In this document: positions 26,461 to 37,007 of the stretch, in pieces
Position numbering within the stretch: the first letter of the stretch is position 1
How the letters are laid out: every line of letters starts with the position of its first letter
DNA from: Hydractinia symbiolongicarpus
Lineage: Eukaryota > Cnidaria > Hydrozoa > Anthoathecata > Hydractiniidae
Direction: 5' to 3'
Assembly (NCBI RefSeq): GCF_029227915.1
Contig: NC_079877.1
Coordinates: forward strand, 1,054,001-1,118,000
Length of the DNA: 64,000 nucleotides
Notes under the pieces: model-generated
Seen by the model: only the letters and a program-made list of their open reading frames with translations
The model's database searches: none
What the model was told of the DNA's origin: nothing
Program-made: the position numbers and the translations under genes

Positions 26461-27710
26461 TCATTTCCAGAACGATTTTTTAAATTATCTTTTCACCACT
26501 AAAACGCATGAGACTTACAGTTTTCAAAAATGTTTTCATTTTTGATGAGATGCTGAATAAAAGAAGTTTAATCGCCGGCAAACGAAAACCCGCGAATTCC
26601 CGTAAATCCCGGACTCGGCCCGTATAGCCAAAGGTATACAAAGAAAGTACCCAGGGAGTAAACTCATTTCCCGAACGATTTTTCAAATTATTTTTTCACC
26701 ACTAAAACGCATGTGACTTGTAGTTTTCAAAAATGTTTTCATTTTTGATGAGACGCTGAATAAAAGAAGTTTAATCGCCGGCAAACGAAAACCCGCGATT
26801 TCCCGTAAATCCCAGGCTTGGCCCGTATAGTCGAATATATACAAAGAAAGTACCTTGTGAGGAAACTCATTTCCATAACGATTTTTTAAATTATCTTTTC
26901 ACCACTAAAACGCATGAGACTCGTAGTTTACAAAAATGTTTTCATTTTTGATGAGACGCGGAATAAAAGAAGTTTAATCGCTGGCAAACGAAAACCCGCG
27001 ATTTCCCGTAAATCCCGGACTGGGCCCGTATAGTCAAAAGTATACAAAGAAACTACCCAGGGAGTAAACTCATTTCCCGAATGATTTTTTAAATTATTTT
27101 TTCACTACTAAAACGCATAAGACTTGTAGTTTTCAAAAATGTTTTCATTTTTGATGAGACGCTAAATAAAAGAAGTTTAATCGCCGGCAAACGAAAACCC
27201 GCGATTTCCCGTAAATCTCGGACTCGGCCCGTATAGTCAAAAGTATACAGAGATAGTACCCAAGAAGTAAACTCGTTTCCCGAACGATTTTTTAAATTAT
27301 GTTTTCGCCACTATAACGCGTGAGACTTGTAGTTTTCAAAAATGTTTTCATTTTTGATGAGACGCTTAATTAAAGAGGTTTAATCGCCTGCAAACGAAAA
27401 CTAGCGATTTCCCGTAAATCCAGAGCTAGGCCCGTATAGTCGAATGTATACAAAGAAAGTACCCAGGGAGTAAACTCATTTCCCGAACGATTTTTTAAAT
27501 TACTTTTTCAGCACTAAAACGCATGAGACTTGTAGCTTTCAAAAATGTTTTCATTTTTGATGAGACGCTGAATAAAAAAAGTTTAATCGCCGGCAAACTA
27601 AAACCCGCGATTTCCCGTAAATCCTGGACTCGGCCCGTATAGTCGAAAGTATACAAAGAAAGTACCCTGCGAGTAAACTCATTTCCAGAACGGTTTTTTT
27701 AAATTATCTT
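26460..27710. repeat. Left arm of a nested duplication (partner 30,511-31,760)
   Basis: This stretch of about six monomers matches 30,511-31,760 at an offset of 4,051 bp. Shared rare variants include GACTTACAG, GTTTACAAAAATG, GGACTGGGCCCG, CCCAAGAAGTAAACTC, ATCCAGAGCTAGG and AACGGTTTTTTTAAATT with seven T residues. A few substitutions separate the two copies. The right-hand partner ends exactly at the truncated junction monomer, while this copy continues normally through CACCACTAAAACGC. Confidence 0.87.
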
Positions 27711-30510
27711 TTCACCACTAAAACGCATGAGACTTGTAGTTTTCAAAAATGTTTTCATTTTTGATGAGACGCTGAATAAAAGAAGTTTAATCGCCGGCAA
27801 ACGAAAACCCGCGAATTCCCGTAAATCTCAAGCTCGGCCCGTATAGCCAAAAGTATACAAAGAAAGTATCCAGGAAGTAAACTCATTTCCCGAACGATTT
27901 TTTAAATTATTTTTTCACCACTAAAACGCATGAGACTTGTAGTTTTCAAAAATGTTTTCATTTTTGATGAGACGCTGAATAAAAGAAGTTTAATCGCCGG
28001 CAAACGAAAACCCGCGATTTCCCGTAAATCCCCGGCTTGGCCCGTATAGTCGAATATATACAAGTACCCTGTGAGTAAACTCATTTCCATAACGATTTCC
28101 TAAATTATCTTTTCACCACTAAAACGCATGAGACTCGTAGTTTTCAAAAATGTTTTCATTTTTGATGAGACGCGGAATAAAAGAAGTTTAATCGCTGGCA
28201 AACGAAAACCCGCGATTTCCCGTAAATCCCGGACTCGGCCCGTATAGTCAAAAGTATACAAAGAAACTACCCAGGGAGAAAACTCATTTCCCGAACGATT
28301 TTTTAAATTATTTTTTCACTACTAAAACGCATAAGACTTGTAGTTTTCAAAAATGTTTTCATTTTTGATGGGACGCTGAATAAAAGAAAATTAATCGCCG
28401 GCAAACGAAAACCAGCGATTTCCCGTAAATCCCGGACTCGGCCCGTATAGTCAAAAGTATACAAAGAAAGTACTCAGGGAGTAAACTCATTTCCAGAACG
28501 ATTTTTTAAATTATTTCTTCGCCACTAAAACGCATGAGACTTGTAGTTTTCAAAAATGTTTTCATTTTTGATGAGACGCTTAATGAAAGAGGTTTAATCG
28601 CCGGCAAACAAAAACTAGCGATTTCCCGTAAATCCCGAGCTAGGCCCGTTTAGTCGAATGTATACAAAGAAAGTACCCAGGGAGTAAACTCATTTCCCGA
28701 ACGTTTTTTTAAATTATTTTTTCACCACTAAAAGGCATGAGACTTGTAGTTTTCAAAAATGTTTTCTTTTTTGATGAGACGCTTAATGAAAGAGGTTTAA
28801 TTGCTGGCAAACGAAAACCCGCGATTTCCCGTAAATCCCGGACTCGGCCCGTATAGTCAAAAGTATACAAAGAAACTACCCAGGGAGAAAACTCATTTCC
28901 CGAACGATTTTTTAAATTATTTTTTCACTACTAAAACGCATAAGACTTGTAGTTTTCAAAAATGTTTTCATTTTTGATGAGACGCTGAATAAAAGAAAAT
29001 TAATCGCCGGCAAACGAAAACCAGCGATTTCCCGTAAATCCCGGACTCGGCCCGTATAGTCAAAAGTATACAAAGAAAGTACTCAGGGAGTAAACTCATT
29101 TCCAGAACGATTTTTTAAATTATTTCTTCGCCACTAAAACGCATGAGACTTGTAGTTTTCAAAAATGTTTTCATTTTTGATGAGACGCTGAATAAAAGAA
29201 GTTTAATCGCCGGCAAACGAAAACCCGCGAATTCCCGTAAATCTCAAGCTCGGCCCGTATAGCCAAAAGTATACAAAGAAAGTATCCAGGAAGTAAACTC
29301 ATTTCCCGAACGATTTTTTAAATTATTTTTTCACCACTAAAACGCATGAGACTTGTAGTTTTCAAAAATGTTTTCATTTTTGATGAGACGCTGAATAAAA
29401 GAAGTTTAATCGCCGGCAAACGAAAACCCGCGATTTCCCGTAAATCCCCGGCTTGGCCCGTATAGTCGAATATATACAAGTACCCTGTGAGTAAACTCAT
29501 TTCCATAACGATTTCCTAAATTATCTTTTCACCACTAAAACGCATGAGACTCGTAGTTTTCAAAAATGTTTTCATTTTTGATGAGACGCGGAATAAAAGA
29601 AGTTTAATCGCTGGCAAACGAAAACCCGCGATTTCCCGTAAATCCCGGACTCGGCCCGTATAGTCAAAAGTATACAAAGAAAGTACCCAGGGAGAAAACT
29701 CATTTCCCGAACGTTTTTTTAAATTATTTTTTCACCACTAAAAGGCATAAGACTTGTAGTTTTCAAAAATGTTTTCTTTTTTGATGAGACGCTTAATGAA
29801 AGAGGTTTAATTGCTGGCAAACGAAAACCCGCGATTTCCCGTAAATCCCGGACTCGGCCCGTATAGTCAAAAGTATACAAAGAAACTACCCAGGGAGAAA
29901 ACTCATTTCCCGAACGATTTTTTAAATTATTTTTTCACTACTAAAACGCATAAGACTTGTAGTTTTCAAAAATGTTTTCATTTTTGATGAGACGCTGAAT
30001 AAAAGAAAATTAATCGCCGGCAAACGAAAACCAGCGATTTCCCGTAAATCCCGGACTCGGCCCGTATAGTCAAAAGTATACAAAGAAAGTACTCAGGGAG
30101 TAAACTCATTTCCAGAACGATTTTTTAAATTATTTCTTCGCCACTAAAACGCATGAGACTTGTAGTTTTCAAAAATGTTTTCATTTTTGATGAGACGCTT
30201 AATGAAAGAGGTTTAATCGCCGGCAAACAAAAACTAGCGATTTCCCGTAAATCCCGAGCTAGGCCCGTTTAGTCGAATGTATACAAAGAAAGTACCCAGG
30301 GAGTAAACTCATTTCCCGAACGTTTTTATAAATTATTTTTTCACCACTAAAAGGCATGAGACTTGTAGTTTTCAAAAATGTTTTCTTTTTTGATGAGACG
30401 CTTAATGAAAGAGGTTTAATTGCTGGCAAACGAAAACCCGCGATTTCCCGTAAATCCCGGGCTTGGCCCGTATAGTCGAATGTATACAAAGAAAGAACCC
30501 TGTGAGTAAA
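27711..30510. repeat. Nested 7-monomer (1,416 bp) and 3-monomer (609 bp) duplications
   Basis: About 27,720-28,297 matches 29,136-29,713 at 1,416 bp, including the variant CTCAAGCTCGGCCC and a shared 5-bp deletion. Inside, the segment beginning AGAAACTACCCAGGGAGAAAA appears at about 28,261, 28,870 (609 bp later) and 29,881. Monomers with GAAAATTAATCGCC and TTATTTCTTCGCC accompany it. The block therefore grew by at least two duplications of different length. Confidence 0.8.
28061..28070. repeat. 5-bp deletion shared by two monomers (also at 29,477)
   Basis: The monomer reads TATATACAAGTACCCTG where others read TATATACAAAGAAAGTACCC, a loss of five bases. The same lesion is present at 29,477, 1,416 bp downstream, in a homologous monomer. 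It shows that the deletion preceded the 7-monomer duplication. Confidence 0.88.
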
Positions 30511-31767
30511 GTCATTTCCAGAACGATTTTTTAAATTATCTTTTCTTCACTAAAACGCATGAGACTTACAGTTTTCAAAAATGTTTTCATTTTTGATGAG
30601 ACGGTGAATAAAAGAAGTTTAATCGCCGGCAAACGAAAACCCGCGAATTCCCGTAAATCCCGGACTCGGCCCGTATAGCCAAAGGTATACAAAGAAAGTA
30701 CCCAGGGAGTAAACTCATTTCCCGAACGATTTTTCAAATTATTTTTTCACCACTAAAACGCATGTGACTTGTAGTTTTCAAAAATGTTTTCATTTTTGAT
30801 GAGACGCTGAATAAAAGAAGTTTAATCGCCGGCAAACGAAAACCCGCGATTTCCCGTAAATCCCGGGCTTGGCCCGTATAGTCGAATATATACAAAGAAA
30901 GTACCTTGTGAGGAAACTCATTTCCATAACGATTTTTTAAATTATCTTTTCACCACTAAAACGCATGAGACTCGTAGTTTACAAAAATGTTTTCATTTTT
31001 GATGAGACGCGGAATAAAAGAAGTTTAATCGCTGGCAAACAAAAACCCGCGATTTCCCGTAAATCCCGGACTGGGCCCGTATAGTCAAAAGTATACAAAG
31101 AAACTACCCAGGGAGTAAACTCATTTCCCGAATGATTTTTTAAATTATTTTTTCACTACTAAAACGCATAAGACTTGTAGTTTTCAAAAATGTTTTCATT
31201 TTTGATGAGACGCTAAATAAAAGAAGTTTAATCGCCGGCAAACGAAAACCCGCGATTTCCCGTAAATCTCGGACTCGGCCCGTATAGTCAAAAGTATACA
31301 GAGATAGTACCCAAGAAGTAAACTCACTTCCCGAACGATTTTTTAAATTATGTTTTCGCCACTATAACGCGTGAGACTTGTAGTTTTCAAAAATGTTTTC
31401 ATTTTTGATGAGACGCTTAATTAAAGAGGTTTAATCGCCTGCAAACGAAAACTAGCGATTTCCCGTAAATCCAGAGCTAGGCCCGTATAGTCGAATGTAT
31501 ACAAAGAAAGTACCCAGGGAGTAAACCCATTTCCCGAACGATTTTTTAAATTATTTTTTCAGCACTAAAACGCATGAGACTTGTAGCTTTCAAAAATGTT
31601 TTCATTTTTGATGAGACGCTGAATAAAAAAAGTTTAATCGCCGGCAAACTAAAACCCGCGATTTCCCGTAAATCCCGGACTCGGCCCGTATAGTCGAAAG
31701 TATACAAAGAAAGTACCCTACGAGTAAACTCATTTCCAGAACGGTTTTTTTAAATTATCTTTTCACC
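30511..31767. repeat. Right arm of the nested duplication, cut at the family boundary
   Basis: This stretch repeats 26,460-27,710. It keeps the seven-T variant at 31,745-31,751 and then stops at TTTTCACC (31,760-31,767), where the left arm carries on with ACTAAAACGC. Small private changes occur, such as TTTTCTTCACTAAAAC near 30,541 and ACTCACTTCCC near 31,323. Confidence 0.85.
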
Positions 31768-31923
31768 CGCGATTTCCACTAAATGCTGGCCACGACCCGT
31801 ACAGTCAAAAGTATAAAAAGAAAGTACCCAGGGATTAAACTCATTTCCTGAACGATTTTTTAAATTATTTTTTCATTACTAAAACGCAGCAAACTTGTAG
31901 TTTTCAAAAATGTTTTCATTTTT
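31610..31923. repeat. Truncated junction monomer (93-bp deletion) between families A and B
   Basis: Successive landmarks lie at 31,610 and 31,924, 314 bp apart, where two monomers would give 406. One base is gained (seven T residues), so 93 bp are lost. The break joins TTTTCACC to CGCGATTTCC, between 31,767 and 31,768, with ACC present at both ends of the lost segment (microhomology). Upstream the variants are family A; immediately downstream the sequence reads CTAAATGCTGGCCACGACCC, a family B signature. The rejoining event and the family switch thus coincide. Confidence 0.92.
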
Positions 31924-33030
31924 GATGAGACGCTGAATAAAAGAAGTTTAATCGCCGGCAAACGAAAACACGCGATTTCCCGTAAATCCCTGACTCAGCA
32001 CGTATAGTCAAAAGTATACAAAGAAAGTACCCAGGAAGTAAACTCATTTCCCGAACGATTTTTTAAATTATTTTTTCACCACTAAAACGCATCAGACATG
32101 TAGTTTTCAAAAATGTTTTCATTTTTGATGAGACGCTGTATAAAAGAAGTTTAATCGTCGGCAAACGAAAAACCTCGATTTCCCGTAAATCCCGGACTCG
32201 GCCCGTATAGTCAAAAGTATACAAAGAAAGTACCCAGGGAGTAAACTCATTTCCCGAACGATTTTAAAAATTATTTTTTCACCACTAAAACGCATGAGAC
32301 TTGTACTTTTCAGAAATGTTTTCATTTTTGATGAGACGCTGAATAAAAGAAGTTTAATCGCCGGCAAACGAAAACCCGCGATTTCCCCTAAATCCTGGCC
32401 ACGACCCGTATAGTCAAAAGTATACAAAGAAAGTACCCAGGGAGTAAACTCATTTCCCGAACGATTTTTTAAATTATTTTTTCACCATTAAAACCCTTGA
32501 GACTTGTAGTTTTCAAAAATGTTTTCATTTTTGATGAGACGCTGAATAAAAGAAGTTTAATCGTCGGCAAACGAAAAACCTCGATTTCCCGTAAATCCCG
32601 GACTCGGCCCGTATAGTCAAAAGTATACAAAGAAAGTACCCAGGGAGTAAACTCATTTCCCGAAAGATTTTTTAAATTATTTTTTTAGCACTAAAACGCA
32701 TGAGACTTGTGGTTTTCAACAGTGTTTTCATTTTTGATGAGACGCTGAATAAAAGAAGTTTAATCGCCGTCAAACGAAAACACGCAATTTCCCGTAAATC
32801 CCTGACTCGGCCGTATAGTCAAAAGTATACAAAGAAAGTACCCAGGAAGTAAACTCATTTCCCGAACGATTTTTTAAATTATTTTTTTACCACTAAAACC
32901 CATGAGACTTGTAGTTTTCAAAAATGTTTTCATTTTTGATGAGACGCTGAATAAAAGAAGTTTAATCGCCGGCAAACGAAAACCCGCGATTTCCCCTAAA
33001 TCCTGGCCACGACCCGTATAGTCAAAAGTA
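31768..33030. repeat. Family B monomers, first six units, no clear HOR
   Basis: Classes b2, b5, b1 and b4 are already present, including a GGTTTTCAACAGTG monomer near 32,711. The order is close to that of later units but not a full copy. A single-base deletion (CTCGGCCGTATAG) lies near 32,810. No other feature is visible. Confidence 0.75.
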
Positions 33031-34282
33031 TAAAAAGAAAGTACCCAGGGAGTAAACTCATTTCCTGAACGATTTTTTAAATTATTTTTTCATCACTAAA
33101 ACGCAGGAAACTTGTAGTTTTCAAAAATGTTTTCATTTTTGATGAGACGCTGAATAAAAGAAGTTTAATCGCCGGCAAACAAAAACACGCGATTTCCCGT
33201 AAATCCCTGACTCAGCACGTATAGTCAAAAGTTTACAACGAAAGTACCCAGGAAGTAAACTCATTTTCCGAACGATTTTTTAAATTATTTTTTCACCACT
33301 AAAACGCATGAGACATGTAGTTTTCAAAAATGTTTTCATTTTTGATGAGACGCTGTATAAAAGAAGTTTAATCGTCGGCAAACGAAAACACGCGATTTCC
33401 CATAAATCCCTGACTCGGCCCGTATAGTCAAAAGTATACAAATAAAGTACCCAGGAAGTAAACTCATTTCCCGAACGATTTTTTAAATTATTTTTTCACC
33501 ACTAAAACGCATGAAACATGTAGTTTTCAAAAATGTCTTCATTTTTGATGAGACGCTGAATAAAAGAAGTTTTATCGGCGGCAAACGAAAAACCTCGATT
33601 TCCCGTAAATCCCGGACTCGGCCCGTATAGTCCAAAGTATACAAAGAAAGTACCCAGGGAGTAAACTCATTTCCTGAACGATTTTTTAAATTATTTTTTC
33701 ATCACTAAAACGCAGGAAACTTGTAGTTTTCAAAAATGTTTTCATTTTTGATGAGACGCTGAATAAAAGAAGTTTAATCGCCGGCAAACGAAAACACGCG
33801 ATTTCCCGTAAATCACTGACTCAGCACGTATAGTCAAAAGTATACAAAGAAAGTACCCAGGAAGTAAACTCATTTCCCGAACGATTTTTTAAATTATTTT
33901 TTCACCACTAAAACGCATGAGACATGTAGTTTTCAAAAATGTTTTCATTTTTGATGAGACGCTGTATAAAAGAAGTTTAATCGTCGGCAAACGAAAACAC
34001 GCGATTTCCCGTAAATCCCTGACTCGGCCCGTATAGTCAAAAGTATACAAAGAAAGTACCCAGGAAGTAAACTCATTTCCCGAACGATTTTTTAAATTAT
34101 TTTTTTACCACTAAAACGCATGAAACATGTAGTTTTCAAAAATGTTTTCATTTTTGATGAGACGCTGAATAAAAGAAGTTTTATCGGCGGCAAACGAAAA
34201 ACCTCGATTTCCCGTAAATCCCGGACTCGGCCCGTATAGTCCAAAGTATACAAAGAAAGTACCCAGGGAGTAAACTCATTTC
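33030..34282. repeat. 3-monomer tandem duplication, 609 bp, two copies
   Basis: TTTCCTGAACG with CATCACTAAAACGCAGG at about 33,061 recurs at about 33,670. The b5 monomer (CTCAGCACG), the b1-like monomer (CTGTATAAAAG with TCGTCGGC) and the TTTTATCGGCGG monomer follow in the same order in both copies. Copies differ at single bases, for example AAATCCCTGAC against AAATCACTGAC, and separate at about 34,282. Confidence 0.82.
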
Positions 34283-37007
34283 CCGAAAGATTTTTTAAAT
34301 TTTTTTTTCAGCACTAAAACGCATGAGACTTGTGGTTTTCAACAGTGTTTTCATTTTTGATGAGACGCTGAATAAAAGAAGTTTAATCACCGGCAAACCA
34401 AAACCCGCGATTTCCCGTAAATCCCGGACTCGACCCGTATAGTCCAAAGTATACAAAGAAAGTACCCAGGGAGTAAACTCATTTTCCGACAGATTTTTTA
34501 AATTATTTTTTCACCACTAAAACGCATGAGACTTGTGGTTTTCAACAGTGTTTTCATTTTTGATGAGACGCTAAATAAAGGAAGTTTAATCGCCGGCAAA
34601 CGAAAACCCGCGATTTCCCGTAAATCCCGAACATGACCAGAATGGTCAAAAGTATACAAAGAAAGTACCCAGGGAGTAAACTCATTTCCCGAATGATTTT
34701 TTAAGTTATTTTTTCACCACTAAAACGCATGAGACATGTAGTTTTTAAAAATGTTGTCATTTTTGATGAGACGCTAAATAAAGGAAGTTTTCTCGTCGGC
34801 AAACGAAAAACCTCGATTTCCCGTAAATCCCGGACTTGGCCCGTATAGTCAAAAGTATACAAAGAAAGTACCCAGGGAGTAAACTCATTTCCCGAACGAT
34901 TTTTTAAATTATTTTTTCATCACTAAAACTCAGGAAACTTGTAGTTTTCAAAAATGTTTTCATTTTTGATGAGACGCTGAATAAAAGAAGTTTAATCGCC
35001 GGCAAAAGAAAACCCGCCATTTCCCCTTAATCCTGGCCACTACCCGTATAGTCAAAAGTATAAAAAGAAAGTACCCAGGGATTAAACTCATTTCCTGAAC
35101 GATTTTTTAAATTATTTTTTCATCACTAAAACGCAGGAAACTTGTAGTTTTCAAAAATGTTTTCATTTTTGATGAGACTCTGAATAAAAGAAGTTTAATC
35201 GTTGGTAAACGAAAACACGCGATTTCCCGTAAATCCCTGACTCAGCACGTATAGTCAAAAGTATACAAAGAAAGTACCCAGGAAGTAAACTCATTTCCCG
35301 AACGATTTTTTAAATTATTTTTTCACCACTAAAACGCATCAGACATGTAGTTTTCAAAAATGTTTTCATTTTTGATGAGACGCTGTATAAAAGAAGTTTA
35401 ATCGTCGGCAAACGAAAAACCTCGATTTCCCGTAAATCCCGGACTCGGCCCGTATAGTCAAAAGTATACAAAGAAAGTACCCAGGGAGTAATCTCATTTC
35501 CCATACGATTTTAAAAATTATTTTTTCACCACTAAAACGCATGAGACTTGTACTTTTCAGAAATGTTTTCAGTTTTGATGAGACGCTGAATAAAAGAAGT
35601 TTAATCGCCGGCAAACGAAAACCCGCGATTTCCCCTAAATCCTGGCCACGACCCGTATAGTCAAAAGTATACAAAGAAAGTACCCAGGGAGTAAACTCAG
35701 TTCCCGAACGATTTTTTAAATTATTTTGTCACCATTAAAACCCTTGAGACTTGTAGTTTTCAAAAATGTTTTTATTTTTGATGAGACGCTGAATAAAAGA
35801 AGTTTAATCACCGGCAAACCAAAACCCGCGATTTCCCGTAAATCCCGGACTCGACCCGTATAGTCCAAAGTATACAAAGAAAGTACCCAGGAAGTAAACT
35901 CATTTCCCGAACGATTTTTTAAATTATTTTTTTACCACTAAAACGCATGAAACATGTAGTTTTCAAAAATGTTTTCATTTTTGATGAGACGCTGAATAAA
36001 AGAAGTTTTATCGGCGGCAAACGAAAAACCTCGATTTCCCGTAAATCCCGGACTCGGCCCGTATAGTCCAAAGTATACAAAGAAAGTACCCAGGGAGTAA
36101 ACTCATTTCCCGAAAGATTTTTTAAATTTTTTTTTCAGCACTAAAACGCATGAGACTTGTGGTTTTCAACAGTGTTTTCATTTTTGATGAGACGCTGAAT
36201 AAAAGAAGTTTAATCACCGGCAAACCAAAACCCGCGATTTCCCGTAAATCCCGGACTCGACCCGTATAGTCCAAAGTATACAAAGAAAGTACCCAGGGAG
36301 TAAACTCATTTTCCGACAGATTTTTTAAATTATTTTTTCAGCACTAAAACGCATGAGACTTGTGGTTTTCAACAGTGTTTTCATTTTTGATGAGACGCTA
36401 AATAAAGGAAGTTTAATCGCCGGCAAACGAAAACCCGCGATTTCCCGTAAATCCCGAACATGACTAGAATGGTCAAAAGTATACAAAGAAAGTACCCAGG
36501 GAGTAAACTCATTTCCCGAATGATTTTTTAAGTTATTTTTTCACCACTAAAACGCATGAGACATGTAGTTTTTAAAAATGTTGTCATTTTTGATGAGACG
36601 CTAAATAAAGGAAGTTTTCTCGTCGGCAAACGAAAAACCTCGATTTCCCGTAAATCCCGGACTTGGCCCGTATAGTCAAAAGTATACAAAGAAAGTACCC
36701 AGGGAGTAAACTCATTTCCCGAACGATTTTTTAAATTATTTTTTCATCACTAAAACTCAGGAAACTTGTAGTTTTCAAAAATGTTTTCATTTTTGATGAG
36801 ACGCTGAATAAAAGAAGTTTAATCGCCGGCAAAAGAAAACCCGCCATTTCCCCTTAATCCTGGCCACGACCCGTATAGTCAAAAGTATAAAAAGAAAGTA
36901 CCCAGGGATTAAACTCATTTCCTGAACGATTTTTTAAATTATTTTTTCATCACTAAAACGCAGGAAACTTGTAGTTTTCAAAAATGTTTTCATTTTTGAT
37001 GAGACGC
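34045..37007. repeat. 9-monomer duplication, 1,827 bp offset
   Basis: About 34,045-35,180 matches 35,872-37,007 at 1,827 bp. Shared variants include TGAAACATGTAG, TTTTATCGGCGG, AAATTTTTTTTTCAGC, CATTTTCCGACAG, GAACATGAC, ATGTTGTCATTTTTG and GGCAAAAGAAAACCC. The intervening part (35,180-35,872) holds b5, b1, b2 and b3 monomers. After 37,007 the downstream copy switches to a b1 monomer. Confidence 0.83.

Larger units (their letters stand above)
1..31767. repeat. Left array domain, satellite family A
   Basis: Monomers here share variants rare or absent to the right: CTTAATGAAAGAGG after the landmark, CGGAATAAAAG, CGAGCTAGGCCCG, CGGGCTTGGCCCG, TCGCCACTA, TTATCTTTTCACC and TTCCAGAACG or TTCCATAACG. 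The family B signatures (CTGGCCACGACCC, CAACAGTG, TCGTCGGCAAAC, CTCAGCACG) are not seen. The domain contains several unrelated HOR layouts, listed separately. The switch to family B is abrupt, at a damaged monomer near 31,767. Confidence 0.88.

Noticed and set aside
32119-32427. Open frames of 60-102 codons recurring on both strands (for example here on the minus strand, and 46,000-46,293 on the plus strand)
   Set aside because: They recur with the satellite period and span at most about 1.5 monomers. The unit is not a multiple of three, so frames shift in each copy. Frames overlap on opposite strands, and there is no domain, start context or codon signature. They are by-products of the repeat.
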